64,000 bases of DNA from Mastigias papua (lineage: Eukaryota; Cnidaria; Scyphozoa; Rhizostomeae; Mastigiidae). Position numbers and translations under genes: made by a program. The stretch spans positions 15,531,187 to 15,595,186 of the forward strand of contig OZ025269.1 in the NCBI GenBank assembly GCA_964019165.1, given 5' to 3'. Of the stretch, positions 1 through 9,465 are shown one piece after another. The notes beneath the pieces were generated by a model. That model had not been told where the DNA came from and made no database searches. It saw only the letters and a list, made by a program, of their open reading frames with translations. Position 1 is the first letter of the stretch, and every line of letters starts with the position of its first letter.

Positions 1-2
1 AA

Positions 3-1529
3 CGGATTTTGCGTGTTCTTAAAAATAATGGCAAAATTGATAAAGATGTCTACAGTCAAATTTATCCAACAGGCTCGAAACCAGTAAGAATATATGGTTT
101 GCCTAAAATGCATAATATTCAATCTCGTAATGTAGTGCCACCATTTAGACCCATTGTTTCCTCACTCAACACTTACAACTATCAATTGGCTAAATTTCTT
201 TGCAGTCTTCTTCAACCACATCTCCCTAGTACATATACTGTTTCTGATTCTTTCTCTTTCGTGCAAGAACTAACCACTATTGACGTATCTAATAAATATA
301 TGGTTTCTTTTGATGTGATGAGTTTGTTCACAAATATACCTCTTAACGAATGCATAGATCTTGTTGTTTCTTACATTACTAAAGGAAACATTGAGCTTAA
401 GCTTTCCAAAGATGACCTTACTAAACTTTTTACAATCGCTACTGTTCAAACTCATTTTCTATTCAACAGTAAAGTATATGGCCAAATTGATGGCGTAGCT
501 ATGGGCTCTCCTATTGCACCGGTTCTGGCTGATCATTTCTTGGGACATTATGGAAATGTATGGCTTAATGAACACAAATGTCCTTCTGTCTAATTCTACC
601 GTAGATATGTTGATGATACCTTTTGTCTTTTTAACAATGAACATGAGGCTCTGCTTTTCTTTGAATTTCTCAATTCACAACATGATAACATTAAGTTCAC
701 CATGGAAAAAGAAACTGACAATACCTTGGCCTTTCTTGATGTCTTCATCAATAATCAAGATCCTACTAATCTTATAACTTCAGTCTATCGCAAAAAGACT
801 TTTACTGGCCTCCTTACCAATTTTCTTAGTTACACTTCGTTTTCTTATAAACTTGGCCTCATCAGAGCACTAATAGATAGGGCTTATAAAATTAATAGTA
901 TTCTTCTTGGTTTTAACAAGGAAGTTAAAGAATTTTCCTACATATTTAAGAAAAATCAGTATCCCAAAGATCTAATAAATACAGTATTAAATAAGTATCT
1001 TAATAACATTAGCAAGTCCACTGCTCTTTCTGTAGATTCTAAACCACCCGATGGTCTCTGTACCCTTTACTTTAAGTTGCCATACCTTGCATTGTCTACT
1101 TTCACAAAACGCAAGTTGCACACTTTAGTTAAACGGTATTGTAAAAATCTTGAAATCAAATTGGTATTCTCTTCCTTCAAAATTAAAAACTTAATGAATG
1201 TTAAAGACTCTATACCCAGATCGCTCCGCTCCAATGTGATTTATAAATTTATATCTGCGGGATGTAATTCCGTCTATGTTGGTGAGACTAGCCGACATCT
1301 GTCCACTAGAGTGCATGAGCATCTACATTCTGATAAAAACTCCCACATTTATAAACATCGAAAGAGTTCTGATAAATGTAGGATGTCTTGCGGTGATAAC
1401 TGCTTCACAGTTTTAGATACAGCAAGCATCTATAACCATCTTAAAATTAAAGAAGCTCTGCATATTATGTCGGAAAAACCATTGTTGAATAAACAGGTTA
1501 AACACTTCGATATTTCTTTAAGTTTCTAA
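3..1529 (+). pseudogene. Penelope-like element (PLE-1) reverse transcriptase with GIY-YIG endonuclease, 5' end outside the window
   Basis: The frame is open from the left edge and encodes a Penelope-type reverse transcriptase: YGLPKMHN (fingers), PFRPIVSSLN, SFDVMSLFTNIPL (first catalytic Asp), GVAMGSPIAPVLADH and YRRYVDDTF (YVDD at 606-617). Near the C-terminus, CNSVYVGET (VYVGET at 1272-1289), a following TR and EHL are GIY-YIG endonuclease landmarks. Known role of the family: nicking DNA and copying the element's RNA onto the nick. One in-frame TAA at 591-593, just before the YVDD block, is the only interruption seen; the downstream part stays in the same frame to the TAA at 1527-1529. The start of the protein lies left of position 1. 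A single recent nonsense mutation in a full-length 3' half suggests a young copy. The family is secure; the clade within PLEs is not resolved. Confidence 0.93.
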
Positions 1530-1612
1530 CGCCCCCCCCTTCTTTTTACTTTATATCGGTTTATCGTTCGATTGTCGAATATGTATACATATGTGTGTTC
1601 TATAGATTTCTA

Positions 1613-1680
1613 TTACATTCTGTAAGCAACTGATGATGGATAGTTACTATCCGAAACATGTTTTGCAAAATTAAAAGTCT
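1613..1680 (+). ncRNA. Hammerhead-ribozyme-like core in the PLE-1 3' UTR
   Basis: About 100 bp after the PLE-1 stop lies CTGATGA (1630-1636), a perfect 6-bp stem (GGATAG 1638-1643 / CTATCC 1647-1652, TTA loop), then GAAA (1653-1656). This is the order CUGAUGA - stem II - GAAA of a hammerhead ribozyme, and PLEs are known to carry minimal type I hammerheads in their terminal repeats. The following TTTTGCAAAA is palindromic, as in dimer-forming versions. I could not draw a convincing stem I, so activity is unproven and this copy may be decayed. Confidence 0.5.
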
Positions 1681-1709
1681 ATTTGTGTTTCTTCGACTTA
1701 TCTCAAACT

Positions 1710-1929
<220 letters not shown>

Positions 1930-2736
1930 ATTCTTGTAGAGAAAACTAACGATAGCTTTAATACTAGTCTCTTTAGGAAGAAAACATTTACAGGCCTATA
2001 TACTGATTTTGCTTCTTTGTCGCCTAACTGGCTAAAAACCAATTTAATAAACTCTCTATTATATCGTGCGTTTAATATTTGCGCTTCGTATGCCAACTTT
2101 CACAATGAAATTGTTAGAATTAAATGTATTTTAGCTAAGAATTGCTTCCCTCGATCGATGGTTGATAGGGTTATTAGATCTTTCCTTGATAAACAGTATA
2201 ACCATGGCAATAAACGTGTTATAGATGAAGGCAAAAAAACATTTATCGCCTTCTGTCTTCCGTTTTTAGGTTCGTATAGTACTAGAATTAAGAAGAATGT
2301 CATCAAACTACTTAAGGATAATTATCCGGATACTAAATTATAGGTTGTATTTAGATCTCCTGCTCGATTGTAATAATTCTTTAGATTTAAGGACCGCTTT
2401 CCGTACCTTTTATGAACCAATGTCATTTACAAATATACGTGTAGTAGCTGTAATGCTACTTACTCTGGGAAAACCATAAGGAATCTTAAGGTTCAATGTT
2501 TGGAGCATCTGGGTAGAAATAGAGGCGGGCATAAGACAAACTCCTCTAATCCATCATCTATAGGGGATCATATTGGTAAAACAGGTCACAACGCCACAAT
2601 GGAAGACTTTAATATCATTGCCAAAAGTAACAATGCTTTTGACCTTCTTATTTACGAAAGCCTCTTTATTCAAAAGGATAGACCCAGCCTTAACTCTCAA
2701 CAGTCTTCCATCCCCTTAGTCCTTTCTAGTTGTTAG
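1930..2736 (+). pseudogene. Penelope-like element (PLE-2), C-terminal part of RT plus endonuclease remnant
   Basis: This is the 3' half of a second Penelope-like polyprotein. VEKTNDSFNTSLFRKKTFTG is followed by the helical region after the RT palm, and the last segment (2488-2736: GDHIGKTGHNATMEDF, DLLIYESLFIQKDRPSLN) is the distinctive PLE C-terminus after the GIY-YIG domain. The reading frame is broken by a TAG at 2341-2343 and by frameshifts between 2343 and 2500, so it cannot make the enzyme. The RT catalytic region is missing; the copy starts abruptly at the edge of the hAT end at 1929. It is clearly a different family from PLE-1, with low protein similarity. Its 3' UTR continues past an inserted MITE to about 4563. 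Confidence 0.88.
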
Positions 2737-2917
2737 TTTCCTCTCACCTCTCCAGTGTTCTTTCCTCTGTTTTACTTGCTTTAGGTACTTTCTAGTTTAT
2801 TGTCTTCGTTGTTCCCCTGTTAAATATTCCTGGGTTGTTTACCTACATATGTACGTGACTTGACTCACGTTTACTTTTACACACTTCCGTCTAATTGATC
2901 CTCCCCTTTGTACCCAG

Positions 2918-2959
<42 letters not shown>
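2737..2959 (+). other. PLE-2 3' UTR, first part, ending in (TA)n
   Basis: Noncoding sequence after the PLE-2 stop, ending in a short TA run (about 2923-2957). The last eight bases, TATATACA (2952-2959), are the left copy of the target duplication of the hAT MITE that follows. Confidence 0.6.
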
Positions 2960-2962
<3 letters not shown>

Positions 2963-3143
2963 GGGCGTAGCTAGCGGGGGGGTGTGGGGGGGTGTGACAC
3001 CCCCCCAACTTTCGGCATTTTCGTCGGTAAATTCAACTCCGTTGAGTTTCGTCGGTACATGGCTGATGTGCTTAGCCAAGCTGTATTCAAGTGTGTTGAA
3101 ATTGCCCTTTATAGCATCAACACATGCGACACTGTCGGATGCG

Positions 3144-3867
3144 TTAAGCCTGGTATCCATATAGTCGTTGAGGGTCGTTGACAGTCTTTTTCAGTCATTG
3201 TGGGTCGCTGACATAGGTGGATTTCCATATAGTCTTTGAGAGTCTTTGAGGGTCGTCGAGGGTCGTTGTGGGTCGTTCAAAGTATGTCAGAGTTGCAGCG
3301 CGCTCTAGGCCTGTCAAGCAACTGGCACCACAAAGAAAATTGTCAAGCATGACAGAAACAGGCAAGGACTTTTTGTTGCTGGTCTATTCATTTGTGACAT
3401 TAAATTCATTCAGACGAGAAAGATAAGAACACAAAGACTGAAAAATTCTTTGCTACGTCTGCAGGATTGAAAAAAAATGTTTGCTTAATTCACTATATAG
3501 GTAATAATACGTGAATCTCGGGCATAAAATCACACATGTTAAAGTTCCCTAACTTGGTATGATGTTGCTTGTCCGCCATCACGGGTGATATTGAGCTTTT
3601 TTTGGGTCGATGACAGGTTTTGTCAGTCGTTGCGGGTCGCTGAGATAGAAGTTAGTTCTATCTCAGCGACCCTCGACGACTCAGTCGTTTATGTGATTAA
3701 AATGACTATTGGGTTGTTTCCATATAGTCGTTGTGGGTCGCTGACAGTCTTTAAGCTTTAGGAAAGACCGTCAACGACCCTCAACGACTATATAGATACC
3801 AGGCTTTTAAGCTTTAGGAAAGACCGTCAACGACCCTCAACGACTATATGGATACCAGGCTTTAAGG
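3144..3867. repeat. Nested inverted-repeat element with TTAA-like edges inside the hAT element
   Basis: The left arm begins TTAAGCCTGGTATCC (from 3144) and runs through TATAGTCGTTGAGGG. The right arm ends GGATACCAGGC then TTTAA (to about 3865). The right arm is duplicated in tandem (about 3752-3806 and 3807-3862, nearly identical). TTAA at the outer edges suggests a piggyBac- or Kolobok-like MITE, but there is no coding sequence to confirm that. Confidence 0.55.
3634..3672. repeat. Perfect 17-bp hairpin
   Basis: GGGTCGCTGAGATAGAA (3634-3650) and its exact reverse complement (3656-3672) are separated by a 5-nt loop. It sits in the interior of the nested element. Confidence 0.8.
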
Positions 3868-3871
3868 CTGG

Positions 3872-3951
3872 TTTTCATATGTTGTAATTCATCGGCGATG
3901 GTCGCAGACCTGGGTCTGCGACTGTCGCCGATGAATTACAACATATGAAAA
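3872..3951. repeat. 80-nt near-perfect palindrome
   Basis: The arms start TTTTCATATGTTGTAATTC and end in the reverse complement. The centre is GCAGACC-TGGG-TCTGC, with a single mismatched position in the stem near 3901. It lies just outside the TTAA-flanked repeat and still within the hAT element. Confidence 0.85.
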
Positions 3952-4404
3952 GAACATTGTCAACACTCTCTTAATAGATGAGCCAAAGGAAACGGCAGGT
4001 CCAATCATTAGTAAGGCCTAGTTCATACAGTACTTGAATTACCAGATTCATAATCAATTGTAGGCAGTTATGATCTATATTCATGTTTAGCATTTCTAAC
4101 TTCAACATTTTTGAGACATTTTGACAAGGATTTGTAGATATTGAGCTTCGTTCTCGATTTATGAGCACTTTGGGACTTCTCAACCTGCTCATTATTGTTT
4201 ATTGTTTATTTTCACTTCTTAATATTTGATATAAAAATTTGTTCAGTTTTATGCTTATTTTAGTCGATATTGCTACTGGCAACGGTGTTTATTGCCAGCA
4301 TTGATAAATCAAGAATGTTTTGTCGTCGACTAAATCACGACGGTTTCTGTCGGTAAATTGTGATTTTACACCCCCCCAACAAAAAGGGTCACGCTACGCC
4401 ACTG

Positions 4405-4563
4405 TATATACATGTATATATTCACCCCACTCATTCTTTTATTACTGATGATGACTCTCGTGTGAATCGAAATGTTTAAACTTATTGTATATGTAAACTT
4501 TTTGGATATGTAGTATATTAATGCTAGTCACAATAAAACTACTGGATATGTCGTTATAAAATC
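4405..4563 (+). other. PLE-2 3' UTR, second part, with a hammerhead-like core
   Basis: This is the continuation of the PLE-2 3' UTR beyond the hAT insertion, starting with the right target duplication. CTGATGA (4445-4451), a stem with one mismatch (GACTC 4453-4457 / GAATC 4464-4468) and GAAA (4469-4472) repeat the motif order seen after PLE-1. The palindrome GTTTAAAC follows directly. The sequences differ from PLE-1 but the architecture is the same. Confidence 0.45.
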
Positions 4564-4704
4564 AAGACGAAGAAATGTCTCTTTTTCTGGTTGCGGTCTT
4601 TGTTCTGAAGTTTATTCTAAAGCTGCGTTTCCCATTACCTAAATCTAATTGGTCTTATGGAGGCTTATAGGACGCAACAGAATACTAAATGTGTTTGTAT
4701 TTCA

Positions 4705-5029
4705 GAAGGTGATTAAGTAATTTTAAAGGATGTTCAAGCGAAGAGACAATTTTGGAAGATATGTAAGGTAGAAGAATTGATAATGGGAGCAGGTTCTAAT
4801 ATAAGAGCTGCAAAGGTAAAAGTACCTACATCGAAAGGTAAGAAATTGCTTCACAGGCCTTTTACAACATTTTATTCCGCTCGAGATTAGTTGCAAAGAA
4901 ACACCAGAACCTTCAGCAATTAATACAATAGACAGAGGAAAGCCGCGCAGCAGGCGACGCCAAGCTTGCTTGACAAACTCCGTCGTAGCGCAGCTGTCGT
5001 TGCCGATCTGGTTAGGAGAGACTTTTTAA
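4705..5029 (+). pseudogene. BEL/Pao LTR retrotransposon pol, C-terminal remnant
   Basis: Translation gives EGD-stop-VILKDVQAKRQFWKICKVEEL and then IRAAKVKVPTSKGKKLLHRP. This matches the conserved domain at the C-terminus of BEL/Pao polyproteins (GD-V-l-D...W-l-R-I-e-e-L.G.D...R.A.V, then RRP-lq-l-PlE). A TAA at 4714-4716 and a frameshift near 4862 break it. After the shift the frame continues LQHFIPLE and ends in a basic RSRRRQA tail with a stop at 5027-5029. The family assignment rests on this motif order and on the adjoining purine tract and LTR. Confidence 0.75.
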
Positions 5030-5124
5030 TTATTCGTTAGTCTTACTACATATAATCTATTGTTATGTTATTATTATTATTGTTACTGTTTTGTGATCAC
5101 TGGAGTGATCACCGTAGGGGAGTG

Positions 5125-5325
5125 TGTTGGTAATGTTTTGTCACGGACCCATGCCTCTGTGGGGCATATAGTTAGGCCTTAGGTTATGCAAACATGGGGT
5201 CAGAGTGATTAGTGACGCACAGAGAAGTGACGATCTGGAGTAATTACGCTATACTTTAACTTTATGCATACAACTTTAAATTATAGTTTTGTGTTTCTCG
5301 GAGTTCAGCCTAACCCAAGTCTACA
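5125..5325 (+). repeat. Long terminal repeat of the BEL/Pao element (3' LTR)
   Basis: A purine-rich tract (GTAGGGGAG, 5114-5122) directly precedes TGTTGG. The segment ends near CTACA at 5325, giving a TG...CA LTR of about 200 bp. No 5' LTR is present, so the boundaries come only from the tract and the terminal dinucleotides. Confidence 0.6.
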
Positions 5326-5377
5326 ATAAGTACTACAGAATCATAAAAGCCGAAAAATTGTAAAAAAACTAGCTTAC

Positions 5378-5833
5378 CTGTTCCACAACAAATACTCTGA
5401 AATGAAGTTGTTGCCTTTGAAATATGGGAAGCATATGATTTAGAAAAGTGAATAATTGCTCCCATCTGTTCCGAAGTGGAATCATGAATGCCACTTTCTT
5501 TCGAGCTTTACAGTCTGGCGGTTTCCAGGTACCACCTCTCTCAATCTCACCCCCATAAGCCAAGGAGAATTTAAGCGGCTTTAGACTACTCAAACTTATT
5601 TTTTCAAAGCGTCCTTCCAAGTATGGCGATACTTCTGGGCAAATCATAAGACTCTCTGCGACTTTCGTTCTGTAATGTGCCGTGAAGCCATTCTCTCTGT
5701 GCTTGAAATGCTTATCATCCTTGTTGCTAGTTTTCTCCTTATAGTGCAATTCCAGGAGAACCAGAATCAAGAATACCAAAGTGATGGGTACGAATAGAAA
5801 AATTCTTGTTGTGTGGCAACGTCTTAGATTCAT
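5378..5833 (-). CDS. Beta-1,4-galactosyltransferase family protein, first coding exon
   Basis: The exon encodes 152 residues of a type II Golgi glycosyltransferase: a short basic cytosolic tail (MNLRRCHTTR), one membrane anchor of about 20 hydrophobic residues, a stem, then CPEVSPYLEGRFE, GGTWKPPDC and KVAFMIPLRNRWEQL...RQQLHFRVFVVEQ. These are hallmarks of the UDP-Gal-binding N-terminal half of the B4GALT family; WKPPDC and VVEQ look closest to the B4GALT5/6 type. The frame ends at CAG|GTAAGC (exon end 5378), a good splice donor in phase 0 right after VVEQ. The metal-binding DVD and WGWGGEDDD regions must lie in later exons, which I do not find between 1 and 5377, so the intron is at least 5.3 kb and holds PLE and BEL elements. 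Chosen start: the ATG before the anchor. The exon has no internal stops and looks functional. Confidence 0.85.
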
Positions 5834-5952
5834 TCCTAACTACCAGCTGCACATTAATCAACAAAGTGCATTACTCAGTAATGATGTTGATCGTCCTACC
5901 AAAAACTATAGCTGCAATGTAATAATAATAGGCTGAAATGCTTGAATGCACA
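5834..5952 (-). other. Region upstream of the galactosyltransferase exon
   Basis: About 120 bp between the exon's ATG and the P-element end. It should hold 5' UTR or an upstream splice acceptor, but I cannot pick one with confidence. The last eight bases (AATGCACA, 5945-5952) are the left target duplication of the P element. Confidence 0.4.
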
Positions 5953-6359
5953 CATAGAAATACTAGGACTAGAATGCTGACTCGATCACGTGACATGGTA
6001 GCACCATAGGCAATCATAATGGCACCAATTTGAGGGCAAGAAGTTCAGGTTCATTTAATTTGAAAATCAAAAAGCATACAATTTAGGGATACAAATAACT
6101 AAACAATTTTACAATAATTATAGATATAAATTATTATAGAAAAAAATACAAAAGCAAATATAGAAAATTGTACGACTAATTGAATTTCTTAAGGAGGAAC
6201 TCTCTCAATAGGTAAACTAATCGAGGAGAGAGCCCCCCCTGTTCGGCTATTTCAGAATAAAAGGAGTCTTTTGTGAATGGAATCAAAGGTGTTACAATAA
6301 ATAGAATTCGTATTTAAAAGGGAGAGACTTAAGGGTTGTTTGTAAATTAGATAGAAATA

Positions 6360-6560
6360 AATGTACTGTTTTATAGGCTCTGAAGGTGCATCTTTAGTTT
6401 TGCTTTAAAGGTACTTTTTGCATAGGTGTTTCTGATTTCAACAGGAATATCATTCCATAGCTTAGCTCCCAGATAGTGCAAGGGTTTGAGCCCATACTGA
6501 AGAGTGTTCATCGTCAAGTTGCAGCGCTGGAATATCAATTGATAATGCAGCTCTGAATTT
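6360..6560 (-). pseudogene. Non-LTR retrotransposon C-terminal relic
   Basis: The minus strand reads LHYLGAKLWNDIPVEIRNTY then AKSTFKAKLKMHLQSL and a stop, the standard C-terminal tail of CR1/L2/Jockey-type ORF2 proteins (G-k-LWN-lP-e-i-r ... FK-lK-L). Only this tail and perhaps 25 residues upstream are recognisable. It is nested in the 5' part of the P element. Confidence 0.65.
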
Positions 6561-7497
6561 CGATGTTGAAAATCGCGTTTTTACTAGGTTTGAGCTTACC
6601 TGTGTCTAGAACAGTTTACGGAAGGTAGATAATCTCAATGGGCAAATCTTTTTATAGATAGCAAGAGTTCTTGAACTCCTGTTGACCAATTTAGGAGTAC
6701 GTAAGCATTTGTCAATAGAGCTCGTCATCCGGCCTAATCTAACGATAGTTTCATACGATTATTTAAGAAACTTCTGTGTTCCGTTCACTCCTAGAATCAT
6801 GGTTATTTCGTGAGCTGCGTTCAATTGCACCAATCGTCGAATAACTGGTGGAGAAATTTCATTTCACAGGTAATGAAGCAAGCACGTTGCCGGCCTGCGT
6901 GCATTCATTGTCTAGTCCACACCGGAGATATCCAGCGTGGACTATGATCTCCCCTCGACGTACCAACGTCAGATATTTGTGCTTTTAGCCTTTTTATACT
7001 AGCATATCACAGAATAATGACCTACTCTACGCATAACGCACAATGGCACCTAGGGAGGGCTCTCTATGCCCCTCCACATTGTCTCTAATACAATATTTTC
7101 CTCTAAACATTTACATTTTTATTGTAGATTTCTTGGATCTGTCCCAGAGTACAATGCCAGACACTCTACTGTTAGGTAATTCTAGAGGGTAGAATTTTAC
7201 AAAAGTCTCCCCTATGACACCCAACTTTGTTAGATCCTGCATCACTAGAAGAACTTACCAACCTCCCATAGCATAAACCAGTTACACCATCCCTGTGAGG
7301 TTTTCCTGGAAGAGTATATTTTCTCTCAATCTTAAGTCAATAAAGGAAAATGACACGGGAATTAAATAGCAGAATTTTAGCATTATTTATTAATCTACAA
7401 CTGATCTGCTGATCATAATACAACATTTAGAAGAACATCAGAGAACAAAAGCCATAACAATGTGATTAAAACATTTATGATTTCATTTTAATTACAG

Positions 7498-8840
7498 GTT
7501 CCCCCTACAAAATCCACCTCTTTTGAAGAAGTGGCTGTTTGCAGTAAGGAGAGAAAAATGTTCACCCTCTAAGACTTCTTTCTTGTGCAGTCAACATTTT
7601 TTGGAAACTGATTTCAATTACCCTTCCATCCTGCCACTATCAGAATCAGTCAAGAATAGACACTTAAAAAAAGATGCTGTTCCATCAATCTTCCAGTTCC
7701 CTGACCATGTAAACAAGAAGCCAGTAGTGAAGGGAAATCCCAAAAAGAGAGAGTTTCAGCCCTCACATTCACAAACACTGCCTGCTCCACCTACACCAAA
7801 GACCCCTAAATCAGACCATACATATTCCTCATACATATCACCCACAAAATTGAAGAAAGAATTCACTTTGAAAATGAAAAGGAAAAACTTAAAAATACAC
7901 AATTTGTGTAGAAAAAACTTCAGGAAGAAGAAGACAATTATGGGTTTGAGGTAACTCCTTAAAATGCCAAACTAGTGTCTGAGGAAAGCTGCATATCATT
8001 GATCAATAATTTTGGCCACATGGCAGCAAATTTGTTTCAAAATGAATTGAAAAACAATGAGGAGTTATCAGGATCAAGATATGCCACAGAGATAAAAGAA
8101 TTTGCTGTATCCCTTCACTTTTATAGTCCAAGGGCCTATATGTTCTTAAGGAAACACCTTTCACTCCCAAATCCTTCTACCATTTGATCATGGTCTGCTG
8201 GTATAGCATGTGAACCAGGGTTTCTTAAGAAACCATTGTTATGCATTGCAGACCTTGTAAAGGATGGTCAAAAAGATTTTGTACTAATTATTGACGAGAT
8301 GAGCATCAAGAAAGAGACAAAGTGGGACCCAAAAAATCAGCAGTATGTGCGGACAGTGGATTATGGCAATATAAAAGCTGAATATCCAGACAACATAGCT
8401 ACTAATGTATTATTAATTCTGATTGCCAATCTCAAAAAGTCTTTTCATATCCCACTGGCATACTTTTTAACAAACAAATTAAACAGTGATGTTCTCTGCC
8501 AACTTATAAAAGAATCAATTAAAATGTTAAATGAAGTGGGCACACAAGTGCATGCAGTAGTATTTGATGGTGCATCAAAAAATGTTGGCATGGCAGAAAA
8601 ACTTGGCTGCAACATAAAAAACTTTAATGGTTCCTTTCCTCATCCTTGTAAAGTGGGCAAAAAAGTTCATGTTGTGTTTGACATATATGTCATATGATCA
8701 TATTGGCAAGAAATGCCTTTGGTGATATGAAGATTTTTTCCACTTCATGCAATGAAAGAATTTCTTGAGAACATATTCTTGCACTTTATCGTACTCAGCA
8801 AAAAGATATATTGCTATGTTAAAGTAAGGGGCTATATTAA
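7498..8840 (+). pseudogene. P-element (THAP9-like) transposase, broken
   Basis: An AG acceptor (ATTACAG, ends about 7497) precedes FPLQNPPLLKKWLFAVRR and CSQHF, then DAVPSIF: the C-terminal half of a THAP zinc finger (the C-x2-H pair). The first Cys pair would be in an upstream exon that I do not find. A Lys/Glu-rich segment, then YSPRAYMFLRKHLSLPNPSTI, DFVLIIDEMSIKKE (catalytic-core Asp), VVFDGASKNVGMA and a frameshifted HMIKLARNAFGD are typical of P transposases. Damage: a frameshift near 7870, stops around 7905-7965, TGA at 8185-8187 where the family has Arg, and a frameshift near 8690. No protein can be made. The segment after about 8840 is not recognisable. Confidence 0.88.
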
Positions 8841-9465
8841 CATCCTCAAGTTGAGTCTTTCGTTGGTTGTGTCTCCTAGTATTTTTTCATGGCAAGTATC
8901 AATACAGTCAAATTTCCTCATTACCATAGCCAATATTGTTGACAAGTTAGGATTTTCCTCGTATATTGGATAAAAGGCAACTGTATGCATCAAGGAATCA
9001 CAGCCCTGCCGATTCACAGAATTCCTACCGTGAAATAATTTATGCTTTGATTCTTGAGATTTATGTAGTCAAAAGAGCATTATCCTATCTTTTCAAGTTG
9101 CTGTGTGATCATGAATCCTTTAGCTGGATACCTAAACAGCAATGTCGGAATAATGAACAATGTGAGCCAGTTGCGCGATTAACGTCTTGCCCTCAAATCT
9201 CCGCCATTTTACCTCATAACGGCTCTACTATCCAGTGAGACCGAGAACAATAGACCGCGCATTCTAGTCCTAGTATTTCTATGAATGCACAACTATATTG
9301 TTTGACATTGATTCGCTTTTATCTGGCGTGAAAGTATTAATTGGCTAACAAAGGAATCACCTGTCTACCTAAGTCGTCGTCGTATAGTGCCTTACCAGAA
9401 TCTGATCTTGGCTGGCACAACATGCTATAAAGTCTGTTTCCTGCCAAATCCAGACTGCCTTATGC

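Larger units (their letters stand above)
2960..4404. mobile_element. Non-autonomous hAT element (1,445 bp) with 8-bp target-site duplication
   Basis: The left end CAGGGGCGTAGC (2960-2971) and the right end, read inward as CAGTGGCGTAGC (4404-4393), form terminal inverted repeats of hAT type. Exact 8-bp duplications TATATACA flank it at 2952-2959 and 4405-4412, the duplication length of the hAT superfamily. Both subterminal regions carry a C-run near a GTCGGTAAATT motif. It has no transposase ORF; the interior is filled by nested inverted repeats. It must have been mobilised in trans. It landed in the TA-rich 3' UTR of PLE-2. Confidence 0.88.
5953..9283 (+). mobile_element. P element (3,331 bp) with intact termini
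   Basis: A perfect 24-bp terminal inverted repeat occupies 5953-5976 (beginning CATAGAAATACTAGG) and 9260-9283. Exact 8-bp target duplications AATGCACA lie at 5945-5952 and 9284-9291; 8 bp is the P-superfamily length. The interior carries a decayed THAP-type P transposase on the plus strand. The ends remain perfect while the gene is broken, so the copy may have moved in trans. A LINE fragment is nested inside it. Confidence 0.92.
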
